Shown here piece after piece: positions 1 to 8,736 of a DNA stretch of 64,000 nucleotides. The notes beneath the pieces were generated by a model that saw only the letters and a list, made by a program, of their open reading frames with translations, made no database searches and was not told where the DNA came from. Numbering within the stretch: position 1 is the first letter of the stretch; each line of letters begins with the position of its first letter. The translations under genes were made by a program, and so were the position numbers. Source of the DNA: Lachnoanaerobaculum saburreum DSM 3986 (lineage in GTDB: Bacteria > Bacillota > Clostridia > Lachnospirales > Lachnospiraceae); contig NZ_GL622296.1 of NCBI RefSeq assembly GCF_000185385.1, forward strand, positions 439,621-503,620, in the 5' to 3' direction.

Positions 1-22
1 GTATTATAGACAGGAGAAAAAC

Positions 23-781
23 TTGAGAGATAAGATACGAACATTACTTTGCTTTGTGTTTTTGGCAATAGCATTGTATGCGGGATTTAACATAATAAAA
101 ATACAAAGTGAGTATAAAAGGGGTGTTGATACCTACAAGGAGATTAATAAGTATACCATAGAACAGACTACAGCCGAGACAAAGAAAGTGGAGGAAACTA
201 CAGCCGAGGAAAAGCCTTATCCGGATGTGGATTTTAACGGATTAAAGGAAGTCAATAAGGATGTTGTAGGCTGGATATATCTGCCTGATACTATGATAAA
301 CTATCCGGTAGTACATACCACAGACAATGAATACTACCTTAACCATATGGCGGACAGAACTGAAAATCCGGCAGGTGCCATATTTATGGATGCAAGAAAT
401 CCAAGTGATTTAAGTGACAGACATAGTATAATATACGGGCATCATATGAAAAACGGAAGTATGTTTGCGGCACTTAAAGGTTATAAGAAGCAGGATTTTT
501 TTGACAGCCATGAGCAAGGATATTTGATAACTGAAAATGCTGTGTACAGGATTGATTTTTTTGCAGGTCATGTGGCAAATGTTGATGAAGATGCCTGGCA
601 ACTTGACTTTAGTGACAGTGCAGAGTTTGACAATTGGATAAAATACCTGAAGGAATCATCTGCTTTCAAATCAGATATAGAGCCGAAATATGGAGACAAG
701 ATTTTTACACTGTCAACTTGCAGCTATGAGTTTGATAATGCAAGATTTGTACTAAGCGGAAAGCTGACAAAAATCAAATAA
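23..781 (+). CDS. srtB: Class B sortase
   Basis: Membrane-anchored cysteine transpeptidase that would join secreted proteins to peptidoglycan or polymerise pili. The 252-aa product starts at a TTG preceded by AGGAG at 12-16. An N-terminal membrane segment lies at about residues 8-25, followed by a short Thr/Glu-rich stalk with a repeated TTAE(T/E) motif. The catalytic set is visible: His140 in YGHH, Cys233 in TLSTC and Arg241 in ARFVL. Length and the late Cys fit class B. No LPXTG- or NPQTN-like substrate was seen in the window, since the surface proteins here end in binding repeats instead. The upstream context is cut off by the window edge. Confidence 0.9.
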   Translation: MRDKIRTLLCFVFLAIALYAGFNIIKIQSEYKRGVDTYKEINKYTIEQTTAETKKVEETTAEEKPYPDVDFNGLKEVNKDVVGWIYLPDTMINYPVVHTTDNEYYLNHMADRTENPAGAIFMDARNPSDLSDRHSIIYGHHMKNGSMFAALKGYKKQDFFDSHEQGYLITENAVYRIDFFAGHVANVDEDAWQLDFSDSAEFDNWIKYLKESSAFKSDIEPKYGDKIFTLSTCSYEFDNARFVLSGKLTKIK

Positions 782-813
782 AGATTTGTAACAGATAATA
801 AAGGAGTTTTATA

Positions 814-846
814 GAGGCTGTACTTACAAGTTGTGAGTACAGCCTC
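814..846 (+). terminator. Terminator after sortase gene
   Basis: An 11-bp perfect stem (814-824 with 836-846, GAGGCTGTACT) is followed by an AT-rich run ending in TTTTTG. It lies 33 nt after the sortase stop. Confidence 0.7.
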
Positions 847-868
847 TAAATATTTTTGTCGCTATAAC

Positions 869-897
869 TTGACCGGAAATTTTAAAAGTGATACTAT
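869..897 (+). promoter_or_regulatory. Promoter of M20 amidohydrolase gene
   Basis: TTGACC (869-874) and TACTAT (892-897) are separated by 17 bp, about 50 nt before the start codon. Confidence 0.5.
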
Positions 898-950
898 AAA
901 ACAAAACCTATTAAATAAGTAGGAATAAAGGATAAAATAAAGAGGGCATT

Positions 951-2201
951 ATGGATATATTAAATGAGGTAAAAAAAATACATGAAAAATTAGTGGAACT
1001 TAGAAGAGATTTTCATCTGCATCCTGAGCTGAGTATGAAGGAGTATCGTACCGCCACAAGAATAGAAGAAGAGCTTGATAAACTTGGTATAGAACACTAT
1101 AGAAGTGCAGAAACCGGAGTGATAGGATTTATAAGAGGAGAGGCGGTATCACAACCTGCAAAGAATACAGGAGCGGATGAGTCTGAAAGTAATATCGGCC
1201 GTCAAAACAGTATTAGAGAAGGAAAAAACAGAGTGGTGGCTCTTAGAGCCGATATAGATGCACTCCCGATACTTGAAAGAGATGACAGAGCTTATTGCTC
1301 AAAGAATAAAGGAGTAATGCATGCCTGCGGACATGATTTACACAATGCGTCACTACTTGGAGCGGCAACAGTACTTGCAAATAATAAAGACAAGTTTGCA
1401 GGTACTGTAAAGCTTATATTCCAACCCGGTGAAGAGATAGGTGCAGGCGCACAGGAGATGATAAAAAACGGTGAGGTAAAGGGAGTTGAAAGAATATTCG
1501 GACTCCATGTGGCTCCGGATTTAAGATGCGGTCAGGTAGGTGTGACAACAGGTATCAATAATGCGGCGGTGGATCACTTTAGAATAGAGATAGAGGGAAA
1601 AGCTACTCATGTATCTACACCACAGCTCGGTATAGATGCACTCTATATCGCGGCACAGACAGTGGTGGCACTTCAGGCAATTGTTACAAGGACTACATCA
1701 CCTATAGACCCTGTTGTAATAGGCATAGGGATATTAAATTCAGGAACCTCTTACAATATAGTTTCAGGCAGCGGTGTAATAGAAGGAACCACAAGAACCA
1801 CATCAGCCAAAACCAGACAGGAAGTTAGAGATAAGATAACAAATACGGCACAAAATATTGCGAAAATTTATGGTGGAAGTGCTAAGGTTATTTGGACAGA
1901 CTATACATCTGCACTGATAAATGATGAGAGAGTAAGTGAAGAGGTAAGAGAGGTTGTAATAGATATCTTAGGAGAAGACGCTATAAAGACCAGACCGATC
2001 TCTCTTGGAGGAGACAATTTTGCCGAGTTTATCCTTGAAGTGCCGGGAGCATATGCATATCTTGGCACATCAAATGAGAGTGAACCGAATACTTTGATTC
2101 AGATTCACAATGAAGGATTCGATATTGATGAGAATGCACTTGATATAGGTGCCGCACTTTATGCCGGGTATGCTCTAAAGTGGCTGAATTTGGAATTTTA
2201 A
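951..2201 (+). CDS. M20-family amidohydrolase (N-acyl-amino-acid/hippurate hydrolase type)
   Basis: Predicted cytosolic zinc or manganese hydrolase that removes acyl groups from N-acyl amino acids or related amides. The 416-aa protein shows the M20D pattern: early FHLHPELS, ALRADIDALPI, the metal-binding HACGHDLHNASLL near residue 125, and PGEE further on. SD-like AGAGGG precedes ATG 951. A hydrophilic stretch of about 25 residues near residues 64-90 separates GVIGFIRG from the VVALRAD strand and is longer than usual for the family. The gene stands alone with its own promoter. Exact substrate cannot be told from sequence; indole-acetyl-amino-acid hydrolase or peptidase-like annotations are possible alternatives. 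Confidence 0.88.
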   Translation: MDILNEVKKIHEKLVELRRDFHLHPELSMKEYRTATRIEEELDKLGIEHYRSAETGVIGFIRGEAVSQPAKNTGADESESNIGRQNSIREGKNRVVALRADIDALPILERDDRAYCSKNKGVMHACGHDLHNASLLGAATVLANNKDKFAGTVKLIFQPGEEIGAGAQEMIKNGEVKGVERIFGLHVAPDLRCGQVGVTTGINNAAVDHFRIEIEGKATHVSTPQLGIDALYIAAQTVVALQAIVTRTTSPIDPVVIGIGILNSGTSYNIVSGSGVIEGTTRTTSAKTRQEVRDKITNTAQNIAKIYGGSAKVIWTDYTSALINDERVSEEVREVVIDILGEDAIKTRPISLGGDNFAEFILEVPGAYAYLGTSNESEPNTLIQIHNEGFDIDENALDIGAALYAGYALKWLNLEF

Positions 2202-2311
2202 AGAGATTTTATATACTTTATATAAAAATTATTTTATTGACTGAAATTGTTAAAATAAATAAATTATTGATTAAATAACATTTACAAAAGTATAACATGT
2301 TTATGACATTA

Positions 2312-2340
2312 TTGACATTTTTGGCTTTACTTATTATAAT
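2312..2340 (+). promoter_or_regulatory. Consensus sigma-A promoter of SleB-type hydrolase gene
   Basis: Exact TTGACA (2312-2317) and exact TATAAT (2335-2340) with a 17-bp spacer, 43 nt upstream of the ATG. Confidence 0.85.
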
Positions 2341-2383
2341 GCAAAAGACTAGCGATTGCATTAAGCGTTAAAGGAGAGACTTT

Positions 2384-3151
2384 ATGCCAAGAATAACATC
2401 GCTTCTTAAATCCATTTGTGGCAGGATCATGGCTATACCGATGAAAATCACAAAGACTATGTATCGACACATGGCATTACTTACCATAGGAGGTGCTATA
2501 ATAAGTGTTGTTGCATTTTCAAGTAACGGATTTGCAGGAAGCGGAAAGAATGCGGTCAGTGCCGGTGTTATAAGTTCTTCTGATGAAAATCAGGAGGAGG
2601 AAGACGAGACCGGCGATATTTTGGATAATTCCGAATTAGATGATACTGCTGTTGAAGAAGAAGCGGTTGAGCAGGAAAATGAAAATATAGACTTGCCGAG
2701 GATTGTTCAAAAAGAGACCGGAAACGAAAAAATGGAAAGACTTCTTGAGGAAAGAAGGAAGGCGTTGGATTTGCCTTCTCTTACAGTTGAGGATTATAAT
2801 AATCTGTTAAGAATTGTAGAAGCTGAGGTAGGTGACAATGATGTTTACGGACGAACCATAGTAGCAAATGTGGTAATCAACAGGGTTCGATCAAGTCATT
2901 TTGCAAATACAATTACAGATGTTATTTTCAGTAAGGGTCAGTTTTCACCTATTAGGGATAAACGATTTTTCAAGGTTAAGGTAAGTGAGGCCACTATCAA
3001 AGGTGTCAACAATGCTTTGATGGGAGAGGACTACTCAAGAGGTGCTCTTTATTTTATGGATAGAGCCTATTCTACAGACCATGCAGTTGGATGGTTTGAT
3101 TCATCATTAACATATTTGTTTTCTTATGGAGGTCATGAATATTTTAAATAA
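2384..3151 (+). CDS. Cell-wall hydrolase, SleB/Hydrolase_2 family
   Basis: Predicted exported peptidoglycan hydrolase of the SleB-like fold. The 255-aa product has an N-terminal hydrophobic segment at about residues 27-50 (signal or anchor), an acidic low-complexity linker at about 65-110, then the catalytic domain at about 138-255. Characteristic features are the early Glu in VEAEVGDND, the NVVINRVRS helix, VIFSKGQFS and the aromatic C-terminus. SD AAAGGAGAG precedes ATG 2384. Flanked by a perfect promoter and a terminator, so it is monocistronic. In spore formers SleB acts in germination; in vegetative Lachnospiraceae the role is probably wall turnover (inference). Confidence 0.85.
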   Translation: MPRITSLLKSICGRIMAIPMKITKTMYRHMALLTIGGAIISVVAFSSNGFAGSGKNAVSAGVISSSDENQEEEDETGDILDNSELDDTAVEEEAVEQENENIDLPRIVQKETGNEKMERLLEERRKALDLPSLTVEDYNNLLRIVEAEVGDNDVYGRTIVANVVINRVRSSHFANTITDVIFSKGQFSPIRDKRFFKVKVSEATIKGVNNALMGEDYSRGALYFMDRAYSTDHAVGWFDSSLTYLFSYGGHEYFK

Positions 3152-3157
3152 ATGATT

Positions 3158-3199
3158 TCCCCCGGAAAATTTTGCATAAGGCTTTCGGGGGATTGTTTT
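3158..3199 (+). terminator. Terminator after SleB-type gene
   Basis: TCCCCCG-G-AAA pairs with TTTCGGGGGA (one bulged G) around a loop of about 15 nt, followed by TTGTTTTC. Confidence 0.7.
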
Positions 3200-3236
3200 C
3201 CTTGAAAAAAATTAAAAAAATTGATAAAAAAAACGC

Positions 3237-3265
3237 TTGACATTATTATATGCATCCGATATAAT
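3237..3265 (+). promoter_or_regulatory. Consensus promoter of tRNA cluster
   Basis: Exact TTGACA (3237-3242), 17-bp spacer and exact TATAAT (3260-3265), about 40 bp before the first tRNA. An A-rich, UP-element-like tract lies just upstream at 3204-3233. Confidence 0.88.
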
Positions 3266-3306
3266 GCTGTATGTGTCTTAGGGAGACAGGAAAAAGTAAA
3301 TATTAT

Positions 3307-3381
3307 CGGGGTGTGGCTCAGTTTGGCTAGAGTACCTGGTTTGGGACCAGGGGGTCGCAGGTTCGAATCCTGTCACCCCGA
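3307..3381 (+). tRNA. tRNA-Pro(TGG)
   Basis: Acceptor CGGGGTG/CACCCCG, anticodon stem CCTGG/CCAGG with loop TTTGGGA giving anticodon TGG, and the T-arm motif GGTTCGAATCC. CCA is not encoded. Confidence 0.95.
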
Positions 3382-3406
3382 TCTGTTTTCTAAAAATAAA
3401 ATATTT

Positions 3407-3480
3407 GAGTCTGTAGCTCAGCTGGATAGAGCATCGGCCTTCTAAGCCGAGGGTCGGGGGTTCGAATCCCTTCAGGCTCA
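3407..3480 (+). tRNA. tRNA-Arg(TCT)
   Basis: Acceptor GAGTCTG/CAGGCTC (one G-U pair). Anticodon stem TCGGC/GCCGA encloses CTTCTAA, anticodon TCT. T-loop TTCGAATCC. Confidence 0.95.
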
Positions 3481-3489
3481 CTTGATTTT

Positions 3490-3560
3490 GCAGGTGTGGT
3501 TCAATGGTAGAACATCAGCCTTCCAAGCTGAATACGTGGGTTCGATTCCCATCACCTGCT
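3490..3560 (+). tRNA. tRNA-Gly(TCC)
   Basis: Acceptor GCAGGTG/CACCTGC. Anticodon stem TCAGC/GCTGA encloses CTTCCAA, anticodon TCC. 71 nt, as usual for tRNA-Gly. Confidence 0.95.
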
Positions 3561-3582
3561 TTTGTCATAGTATATGGCATAT

Positions 3583-3657
3583 GGTGGATATAGCGCAGTT
3601 GGTTAGCGCGCCAGATTGTGGCTCTGGAGGCCGAGGGTTCGAATCCCTCTACCCACC
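3583..3657 (+). tRNA. tRNA-His(GTG)
   Basis: Anticodon stem CCAGA/TCTGG encloses TTGTGGC, anticodon GTG. A genome-encoded G(-1) at 3583 faces discriminator C at 3657, as expected for His. The acceptor arms GTGGATA/TACCCAC contain one A-C mismatch at the fifth pair. Confidence 0.93.
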
Positions 3658-3670
3658 TTTTTTTGATTAT

Positions 3671-3742
3671 TGGGTCATCGCCAAGCGGTAAGGCACAGGA
3701 CTTTGACTCCTGCATTCGCTGGTTCAAATCCAGCTGGCCCAG
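3671..3742 (+). tRNA. tRNA-Gln(TTG)
   Basis: Acceptor TGGGTCA/TGGCCCA (one U-G pair). Anticodon stem CAGGA/TCCTG encloses CTTTGAC, anticodon TTG. The weak U-A first pair is typical of tRNA-Gln. Confidence 0.95.
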
Positions 3743-3763
3743 CTTATATATTGGTTAACACTG

Positions 3764-3785
3764 ACACCTGTTGGGTGTTTTTTTA
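3764..3785 (+). terminator. Terminator of tRNA cluster
   Basis: Short stem ACACC/GGTGT (3764-3768 with 3774-3778) followed by a run of seven to eight T. Confidence 0.7.
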
Positions 3786-3815
3786 AAATAAGCTGACCGG
3801 CTTTGGGAGGTAAAT

Positions 3816-3944
3816 ATGGATATTATGCCAATTTTTGCAGGTATTGTAGGACTTGTTATTGTAGTGGCTGTTGCGGTATCGGCAGGTACGATGGGGGCAA
3901 TATTCGGCGCTATAGCTGAAGAAGATGAAGAAGAAGAATTTTAA
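3816..3944 (+). CDS. 42-aa small membrane protein with acidic tail
   Basis: Short ORF with a strong SD, GGGAGG at 3805-3810, five bases before ATG. The product begins MDIMPIFAG, runs through one Val/Ala/Ile-rich membrane segment (about residues 6-32) and ends in a tail with seven Glu/Asp (EEDEEEEF). It follows the tRNA terminator and is closed by its own terminator, so it looks like an independent small gene. No family was recognised. Single-segment peptides with charged tails can be regulators of membrane complexes or toxins, but nothing here identifies the role. Confidence 0.6.
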   Translation: MDIMPIFAGIVGLVIVVAVAVSAGTMGAIFGAIAEEDEEEEF

Positions 3945-3953
3945 GAAAGAGGG

Positions 3954-3980
3954 CCAAAGATTTGTCTTTGGTTCTTTTTT
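3954..3980 (+). terminator. Terminator after 42-aa gene
   Basis: Stem CCAAAGA/TCTTTGG (3954-3960 with 3965-3971), tetraloop TTTG, followed by TTCTTTTTT. Confidence 0.8.
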
Positions 3981-4057
3981 AATGCCTTACTTAACCAAAT
4001 GTTATGGATAATATAGAAAAAATATATGTTTAAATTTAAGAATAGTGGGCTGTAAAG

Positions 4058-4086
4058 TTGAAAAAAAGATTATTTTAAAGTATTAT
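4058..4086 (+). promoter_or_regulatory. Promoter of leuB-ilvD-ilvB
   Basis: TTGAAA (4058-4063), 17-bp spacer, TATTAT (4081-4086). The resulting leader of about 100 nt has no Leu/Ile/Val-rich leader peptide and no T-box motif that I can see. Confidence 0.6.
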
Positions 4087-4194
4087 GATAAGAAAATCTT
4101 TTTAATTAAGGATTGTAAAACAAAAAGCATTTGAATGTTTGGCCAAGTAGTAAATAAGTTTATTAATATAACAGCATTCAGAATGGAGATATAT

Positions 4195-5280
4195 ATGAAA
4201 GCTAAGATAACTCTGATACCCGGAGACGGTATCGGACCTGAGATAGTAAGAGAAGCAAAAAAAGTACTTGAGGGCATTGCAAAAAAATATGACCATGAGT
4301 TTATATTTACCGATATAGATATGGGCGGATGCTCTATTGATAAATACGGAGTACCGCTGACAGATGAGGCGGTAGAGATTGCAAAAAACAGTGATGCCAT
4401 ACTTTTGGGTGCTGTAGGCGGAAATGTAGGTAACTCAAAATGGTATGATGTGGCACCGAATTTAAGACCTGAGGCGGGACTTTTGAAAATCAGAAAGGAA
4501 CTTGGACTTTTTGCAAATCTGCGACCGGCACTTTTATACAAAGAACTCGCAGGAGCTTGTCCTTTAAAGACTGAAATAAGTGAGGCGGGCTTTGACATGG
4601 TAATAGTCAGAGAGCTTACAGGCGGGCTATACTTCGGTGAAAGATATACCAAGGAGATTGACGGTATAAAAACAGCTGTAGATACTCTTGTATACAATGA
4701 GAATGAAATCAGAAGAGTGGCAAAGGTTGCATTTGATATCGCAACAAAGAGAAGAAAAAAAGTTATAAGTGTGGATAAGGCAAATGTCCTTGACAGCTCA
4801 AGGCTGTGGAGAAGTGTTGTGGAAGAAGTGGCAAAGGACTATCCTGATGTTACTTTGGAGCATATGCTTGTAGACAATGCGGCAATGCAACTTGTAATGA
4901 ATCCGGGGCAGTTTGATGTAATGCTTACTGAAAATATGTTTGGAGATATCTTATCTGATGAAGCCAGCATGATAACAGGATCTATCGGAATGCTGCCAAG
5001 TGCCTCTCTTAATGAGAGTAAGCTTGGACTTTATGAGCCAAGTCACGGTTCCGCACCTGATATTGCAGGTAAGAATATTGCAAATCCGCTTGCAACAATA
5101 CTTTCAGCTTCAATGCTTTTAAAATATTCACTGGGTCTTGATAAAGAGACAAGCGATATTGAAAATGCGGTTGAGAAGGTATTAAAGAATAACTTCAGAA
5201 CAGCGGATATTTACACACAAGGAATGCAAAAGCTCTCCACATCACAGATGGGAGACAAGGTTTTAGAATATTTGAAATAA
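4195..5280 (+). CDS. leuB: 3-isopropylmalate dehydrogenase
   Basis: Oxidative decarboxylation of 3-isopropylmalate in leucine synthesis, NAD-dependent, cytosolic. The 361-aa product opens with [13 protein letters not shown] and carries the Mg2+-binding [12 protein letters not shown] and [18 protein letters not shown] signatures. An in-frame ATG at 4135 would add 20 residues, but ATG 4195 has a GGAG SD at 4185-4188 and puts the conserved N-terminus at residue 3, so it is preferred. First gene of a three-gene run with ilvD and ilvB. leuA, leuC and leuD are not in the window. Confidence 0.95.
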   Translation: MKAKITLIPGDGIGPEIVREAKKVLEGIAKKYDHEFIFTDIDMGGCSIDKYGVPLTDEAVEIAKNSDAILLGAVGGNVGNSKWYDVAPNLRPEAGLLKIRKELGLFANLRPALLYKELAGACPLKTEISEAGFDMVIVRELTGGLYFGERYTKEIDGIKTAVDTLVYNENEIRRVAKVAFDIATKRRKKVISVDKANVLDSSRLWRSVVEEVAKDYPDVTLEHMLVDNAAMQLVMNPGQFDVMLTENMFGDILSDEASMITGSIGMLPSASLNESKLGLYEPSHGSAPDIAGKNIANPLATILSASMLLKYSLGLDKETSDIENAVEKVLKNNFRTADIYTQGMQKLSTSQMGDKVLEYLK

Positions 5281-5316
5281 CGGTTTTGCGGCAAAGCTGC
5301 AATGGAAAGAGGAAAG

Positions 5317-6993
5317 ATGGAGAATTTACGCTCAAACAATATGAAATCGGGTATGCAGCAGGCACCAAGCAGGTCTCTACTGAATGCTGTCGGCATGACA
5401 CCTGAGGAAATGAGAAAACCTATAATAGGTATAGTCAGCTCATTTAATGAAATAGTACCGGGACATATCAACTTGGATAAGATATCAGATGCGGTAAAGC
5501 TTGGAGTGGCAGAGGCAGGCGGAACACCTGTTGTGTTCCCTGCGATTGCAGTATGTGACGGTATAGCAATGGGACATATAGGAATGAAGTATTCCCTTTG
5601 TTCAAGAGATTTGATAGCGGACTCTACAGAGACTGTGGCAATGGCACATCAGTTTGATGCACTTGTTATGATTCCGAACTGTGACAAGACGGTACCCGGA
5701 ATGCTTATGGCGGCGGCCAGACTGAATATACCTACAGTATTTGTATCAGGCGGCCCGATGCTTTCAGGAAGAGTAAGGGGAAAGGACACCTCACTTTCAA
5801 GTATGTTTGAGGCGGTGGGTGCATATGCGGCAGGAAAGCTGACTGAGGAAGACGTATGTGAGTTTGAAAATAAGACTTGCCCTACATGCGGTTCATGTTC
5901 AGGTATGTACACAGCCAATTCAATGAATTGTCTGACAGAGGTCTTAGGTATGGGACTTAGAGGTAACGGTACAATACCTGCCGTATATTCTGAGAGAATC
6001 CGCCTTGCAAAGAGAGCGGGATATGCAGTAATGGAAATGTTAAAGAGAGATATTCGTCCAAGAGATATTATGACAAAGGAAGCTTTTATCAATGCACTTA
6101 CAATGGATATGGCACTTGGATGTTCTACAAATTCAATGCTTCACCTTCCGGCAATAGCTTATGAGGCGGGTGTGGAGTTGAATGTGGATATTGCAAATGA
6201 AATCAGTGCAAAAACTCCGAACCTTTGCCACCTTGCACCGGCAGGACATACTTATATAGAGGAGCTTAACGAGGCGGGCGGTATCTATGCCGTAATGAAG
6301 GAAATCTCAAAGCTCGGACTTTTAAACCTTGACTGTATGACTGTTACAGGTAAGACAGTCGGTGAGAATATAAAGAATGCAATAAATCTTGATACGGAGG
6401 TTATAAGGCCTGCTGAAAATCCATACTCAAAGGTGGGAGGTATTGCGGTACTTAAGGGAAATATAGCACCTGACTCATGTGTGGTAAAAAGAAGTGCGGT
6501 ACTTCCTGAAATGTTAAAGCATTCAGGACCTGCAAGAATATTTGACTGTGAGGAAGATGCGATTGCAGCTATAAAGGGTGGAAAGATAGTACCGGGAGAT
6601 GTGGTGGTTATCAGATATGAGGGACCGAAAGGCGGCCCCGGAATGAGAGAAATGTTAAATCCTACATCGGCTATAGCAGGAATGGGGCTTGATACCACTG
6701 TGGCACTTATTACAGACGGCAGATTTTCAGGAGCTTCAAGAGGCGCATCAATCGGTCATGTATCACCTGAGGCGGCTGTAGGCGGACCTATAGGACTTAT
6801 AGAAGAAGGCGATATCATTGATATTGATATCAATGCAAACACTATAAGCGCCCGAGTAAGTGAAGAAGAATTTGCAAAGAGAAGAGAAAACTGGAAGCCC
6901 AGATTAAATGAGGTTACAGGATATCTGGCAAGATACAGAAAACTTGTTTCAGGGGCTCCAAGAGGTGCAGTTTTAACGGTGGATGAATTATAG
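5317..6993 (+). CDS. ilvD: Dihydroxy-acid dehydratase
   Basis: Iron-sulfur dehydratase converting dihydroxy-acids to 2-keto acids in valine, isoleucine and leucine synthesis. The 558-aa length is typical. Cluster and metal ligands are visible in NCDKTVPGM and [19 protein letters not shown]. The C-terminal half has [15 protein letters not shown] and [16 protein letters not shown] 5317 ([12 protein letters not shown]) has GAGG at 5309-5312. An upstream ATG at 5302 lacks an SD. It lies 36 nt after leuB and 8 nt before ilvB, so co-transcription is likely. Confidence 0.95.
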   Translation: MENLRSNNMKSGMQQAPSRSLLNAVGMTPEEMRKPIIGIVSSFNEIVPGHINLDKISDAVKLGVAEAGGTPVVFPAIAVCDGIAMGHIGMKYSLCSRDLIADSTETVAMAHQFDALVMIPNCDKTVPGMLMAAARLNIPTVFVSGGPMLSGRVRGKDTSLSSMFEAVGAYAAGKLTEEDVCEFENKTCPTCGSCSGMYTANSMNCLTEVLGMGLRGNGTIPAVYSERIRLAKRAGYAVMEMLKRDIRPRDIMTKEAFINALTMDMALGCSTNSMLHLPAIAYEAGVELNVDIANEISAKTPNLCHLAPAGHTYIEELNEAGGIYAVMKEISKLGLLNLDCMTVTGKTVGENIKNAINLDTEVIRPAENPYSKVGGIAVLKGNIAPDSCVVKRSAVLPEMLKHSGPARIFDCEEDAIAAIKGGKIVPGDVVVIRYEGPKGGPGMREMLNPTSAIAGMGLDTTVALITDGRFSGASRGASIGHVSPEAAVGGPIGLIEEGDIIDIDINANTISARVSEEEFAKRRENWKPRLNEVTGYLARYRKLVSGAPRGAVLTVDEL

Positions 6994-7001
6994 GAGGATA
7001 G

Positions 7002-8690
7002 ATGGCTAAAATAAGTGGTTCAAAAATAATAGTTGAATGTCTGTTGGAACAGGGCGTGGATACGGTTTTCGGTTATCCGGGCGGTGCAATATTAAACCTG
7101 TATGATGAACTGTATAAAAATCAGGACAAGATAAGGCATATACTGACAAGTCATGAGCAGGGTGCTTCACATGCCGCAGACGGTTATGCCAGAGCAAGCG
7201 GCAAGGTGGGTGTATGCCTTGCTACCAGCGGTCCCGGAGCCACCAATCTGGTAACAGGTATTGCAAGTGCATATATGGACTCCATACCTATGGTGGCTAT
7301 TACATGTAATGTAGGAAATAATCTGCTTGGGAAGGACTCGTTCCAGGAGGTGGACATATCAGGTATAGTGATGCCTGTTACAAAGTACAGCTTTATAGTA
7401 AAAGACGGCAACAAACTTGCAGATACAATCAGAAGAGCTTTTAAGATTGCAGTGACCGGAAGACCCGGTCCTGTACTTATAGATATTACAAAGGATGTAA
7501 CAGGAGAAAGCTTTGAGTATGAGTACAAGGAACCTGAGAAAGTAAGCCCTAAGGCGGATATAAGTGAAGAAGATATTTTGAATGCGGTATCACTTATCAG
7601 AGGGGCAAAAAAGCCGTATATACTTGTAGGCGGAGGAGTAATACTTTCAAATGCAAGTGAAGAGCTTAGAACATTTGTTTCAAAGACAGATGCTCCTGTA
7701 GCGGATACACTTATGGGCAAGGGCGCATTTGACGGTTCAGATCCGAAATATACCGGAATGGTAGGAATGCATGGAACCAAGACAAGTAACCTTGGAATAA
7801 CGGAGTGTGACCTGCTTATTGTAATAGGTGCAAGATTCTCAGACAGAGTAATCGGTAATGCAAAAAAATTTGCAAGAAATGCAAAAATCTTACATATAGA
7901 TGTGGATGCGGCAGAGATAAGTAAAAATATTAAGGCTCACTATAGTTTGATAGGTGATGCAAGGCTTATCTTAAGAAAGCTTAATGCAAGGCTTGATCCT
8001 TTGCACCATGATGAGTGGATTGCACATATTGAAAGATTAAAGGATATGTATCCGATCAGAACAAACAAGAAGGGTCTTACAGGCGAATATATAATAGAAA
8101 CTATAGATAAAAAGACTGAAGACGATACTGTTATATGTACAGAGGTAGGTCAGCATCAGATGTGGGCCGCACAGTTTTATAAGTTTACACATCCGAGAAC
8201 ATTTATTACATCAGGCGGACTCGGAACAATGGGATACGGACTGGGCGCAGCAATAGGTGCAAAGGTGGCCAAGCCTGACAAGACGGTGGTAAATATCGCA
8301 GGTGACGGTTGCTTCAGAATGAATATGAATGAGATAGCTACAGCTACAAGATATGATATACCGGTTATACAGGTTGTTATCAACAATCATGTGCTTGGAA
8401 TGGTCAGACAGTGGCAGAATCTGTTCTATGGTAAGAGATATTCACAGACTATATTAAGAGACAAGGTCGATTTTGTAAAATTGGCTGAAGCTATGGGGGC
8501 AAGGGCAAAGAAGGTTACTACAAAAGAGGAGTTTGATGCCGCATTTGATGAGGCATTAAAATCAGAAATTACTTATGTGATTGATTGTGAGATTGATTCT
8601 GATGAGAAGGTATTCCCGATGGTATCTCCGGGAGCTGCGATATCAGATGCATTTGATGAAAAAGATTTGAAGTTAAATCCGGTAAAGTAA
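7002..8690 (+). CDS. ilvB: Acetolactate synthase large (catalytic) subunit
   Basis: Thiamine-diphosphate enzyme condensing pyruvate (or pyruvate and 2-oxobutyrate) at the first common branched-chain amino acid step. The 562-aa product has the N-terminal FGYPGGAILNLYDEL with the catalytic Glu in TSHEQGASHAADGYAR. The C-terminal ThDP motif GDGCFRMNMNE ends in NNHVLGMVRQWQ. SD AGGAGG overlaps the ilvD stop region. No regulatory small subunit (ilvN/ilvH) follows: the next gene is serC after a small hairpin. The Gln/Trp-rich motifs favour the anabolic enzyme over the catabolic AlsS type. Confidence 0.93.
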   Translation: MAKISGSKIIVECLLEQGVDTVFGYPGGAILNLYDELYKNQDKIRHILTSHEQGASHAADGYARASGKVGVCLATSGPGATNLVTGIASAYMDSIPMVAITCNVGNNLLGKDSFQEVDISGIVMPVTKYSFIVKDGNKLADTIRRAFKIAVTGRPGPVLIDITKDVTGESFEYEYKEPEKVSPKADISEEDILNAVSLIRGAKKPYILVGGGVILSNASEELRTFVSKTDAPVADTLMGKGAFDGSDPKYTGMVGMHGTKTSNLGITECDLLIVIGARFSDRVIGNAKKFARNAKILHIDVDAAEISKNIKAHYSLIGDARLILRKLNARLDPLHHDEWIAHIERLKDMYPIRTNKKGLTGEYIIETIDKKTEDDTVICTEVGQHQMWAAQFYKFTHPRTFITSGGLGTMGYGLGAAIGAKVAKPDKTVVNIAGDGCFRMNMNEIATATRYDIPVIQVVINNHVLGMVRQWQNLFYGKRYSQTILRDKVDFVKLAEAMGARAKKVTTKEEFDAAFDEALKSEITYVIDCEIDSDEKVFPMVSPGAAISDAFDEKDLKLNPVK

Positions 8691-8694
8691 AAAT

Positions 8695-8712
8695 CCTACC
8701 TCCGTAGGTTTT
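8695..8712 (+). terminator. Weak hairpin between ilvB and serC
   Basis: CCTAC/GTAGG (8695-8699 with 8704-8708) followed by TTTT. It may only partly terminate, since serC follows with no clear promoter. Confidence 0.4.
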
Positions 8713-8736
8713 AATATATATTATAAGGAGATTATC

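Noticed and set aside
2201..2230. AT-only hairpin TTTTATATA/TATATAAAA after the M20 gene as a terminator
   Set aside because: The stem is all A-T and the tail is not a clean T-run, so evidence is too weak to call.
3221..3727. Open frames on both strands across 3221-3727
   Set aside because: They run through the tRNA genes; the peptides are translations of tRNA arms, not genes.
4087..4194. T-box or leader-peptide attenuator before leuB
   Set aside because: No T-box sequence, no Leu/Ile/Val codon run and no terminator-antiterminator pair could be found.
4083..4697. 204-aa open frame opposite leuB, and similar long antisense frames opposite ilvD, ilvB, ptr-type and surface genes
   Set aside because: All mirror strongly conserved sense genes, lack SD sites and have Ser/Ile-biased compositions typical of antisense shadows.
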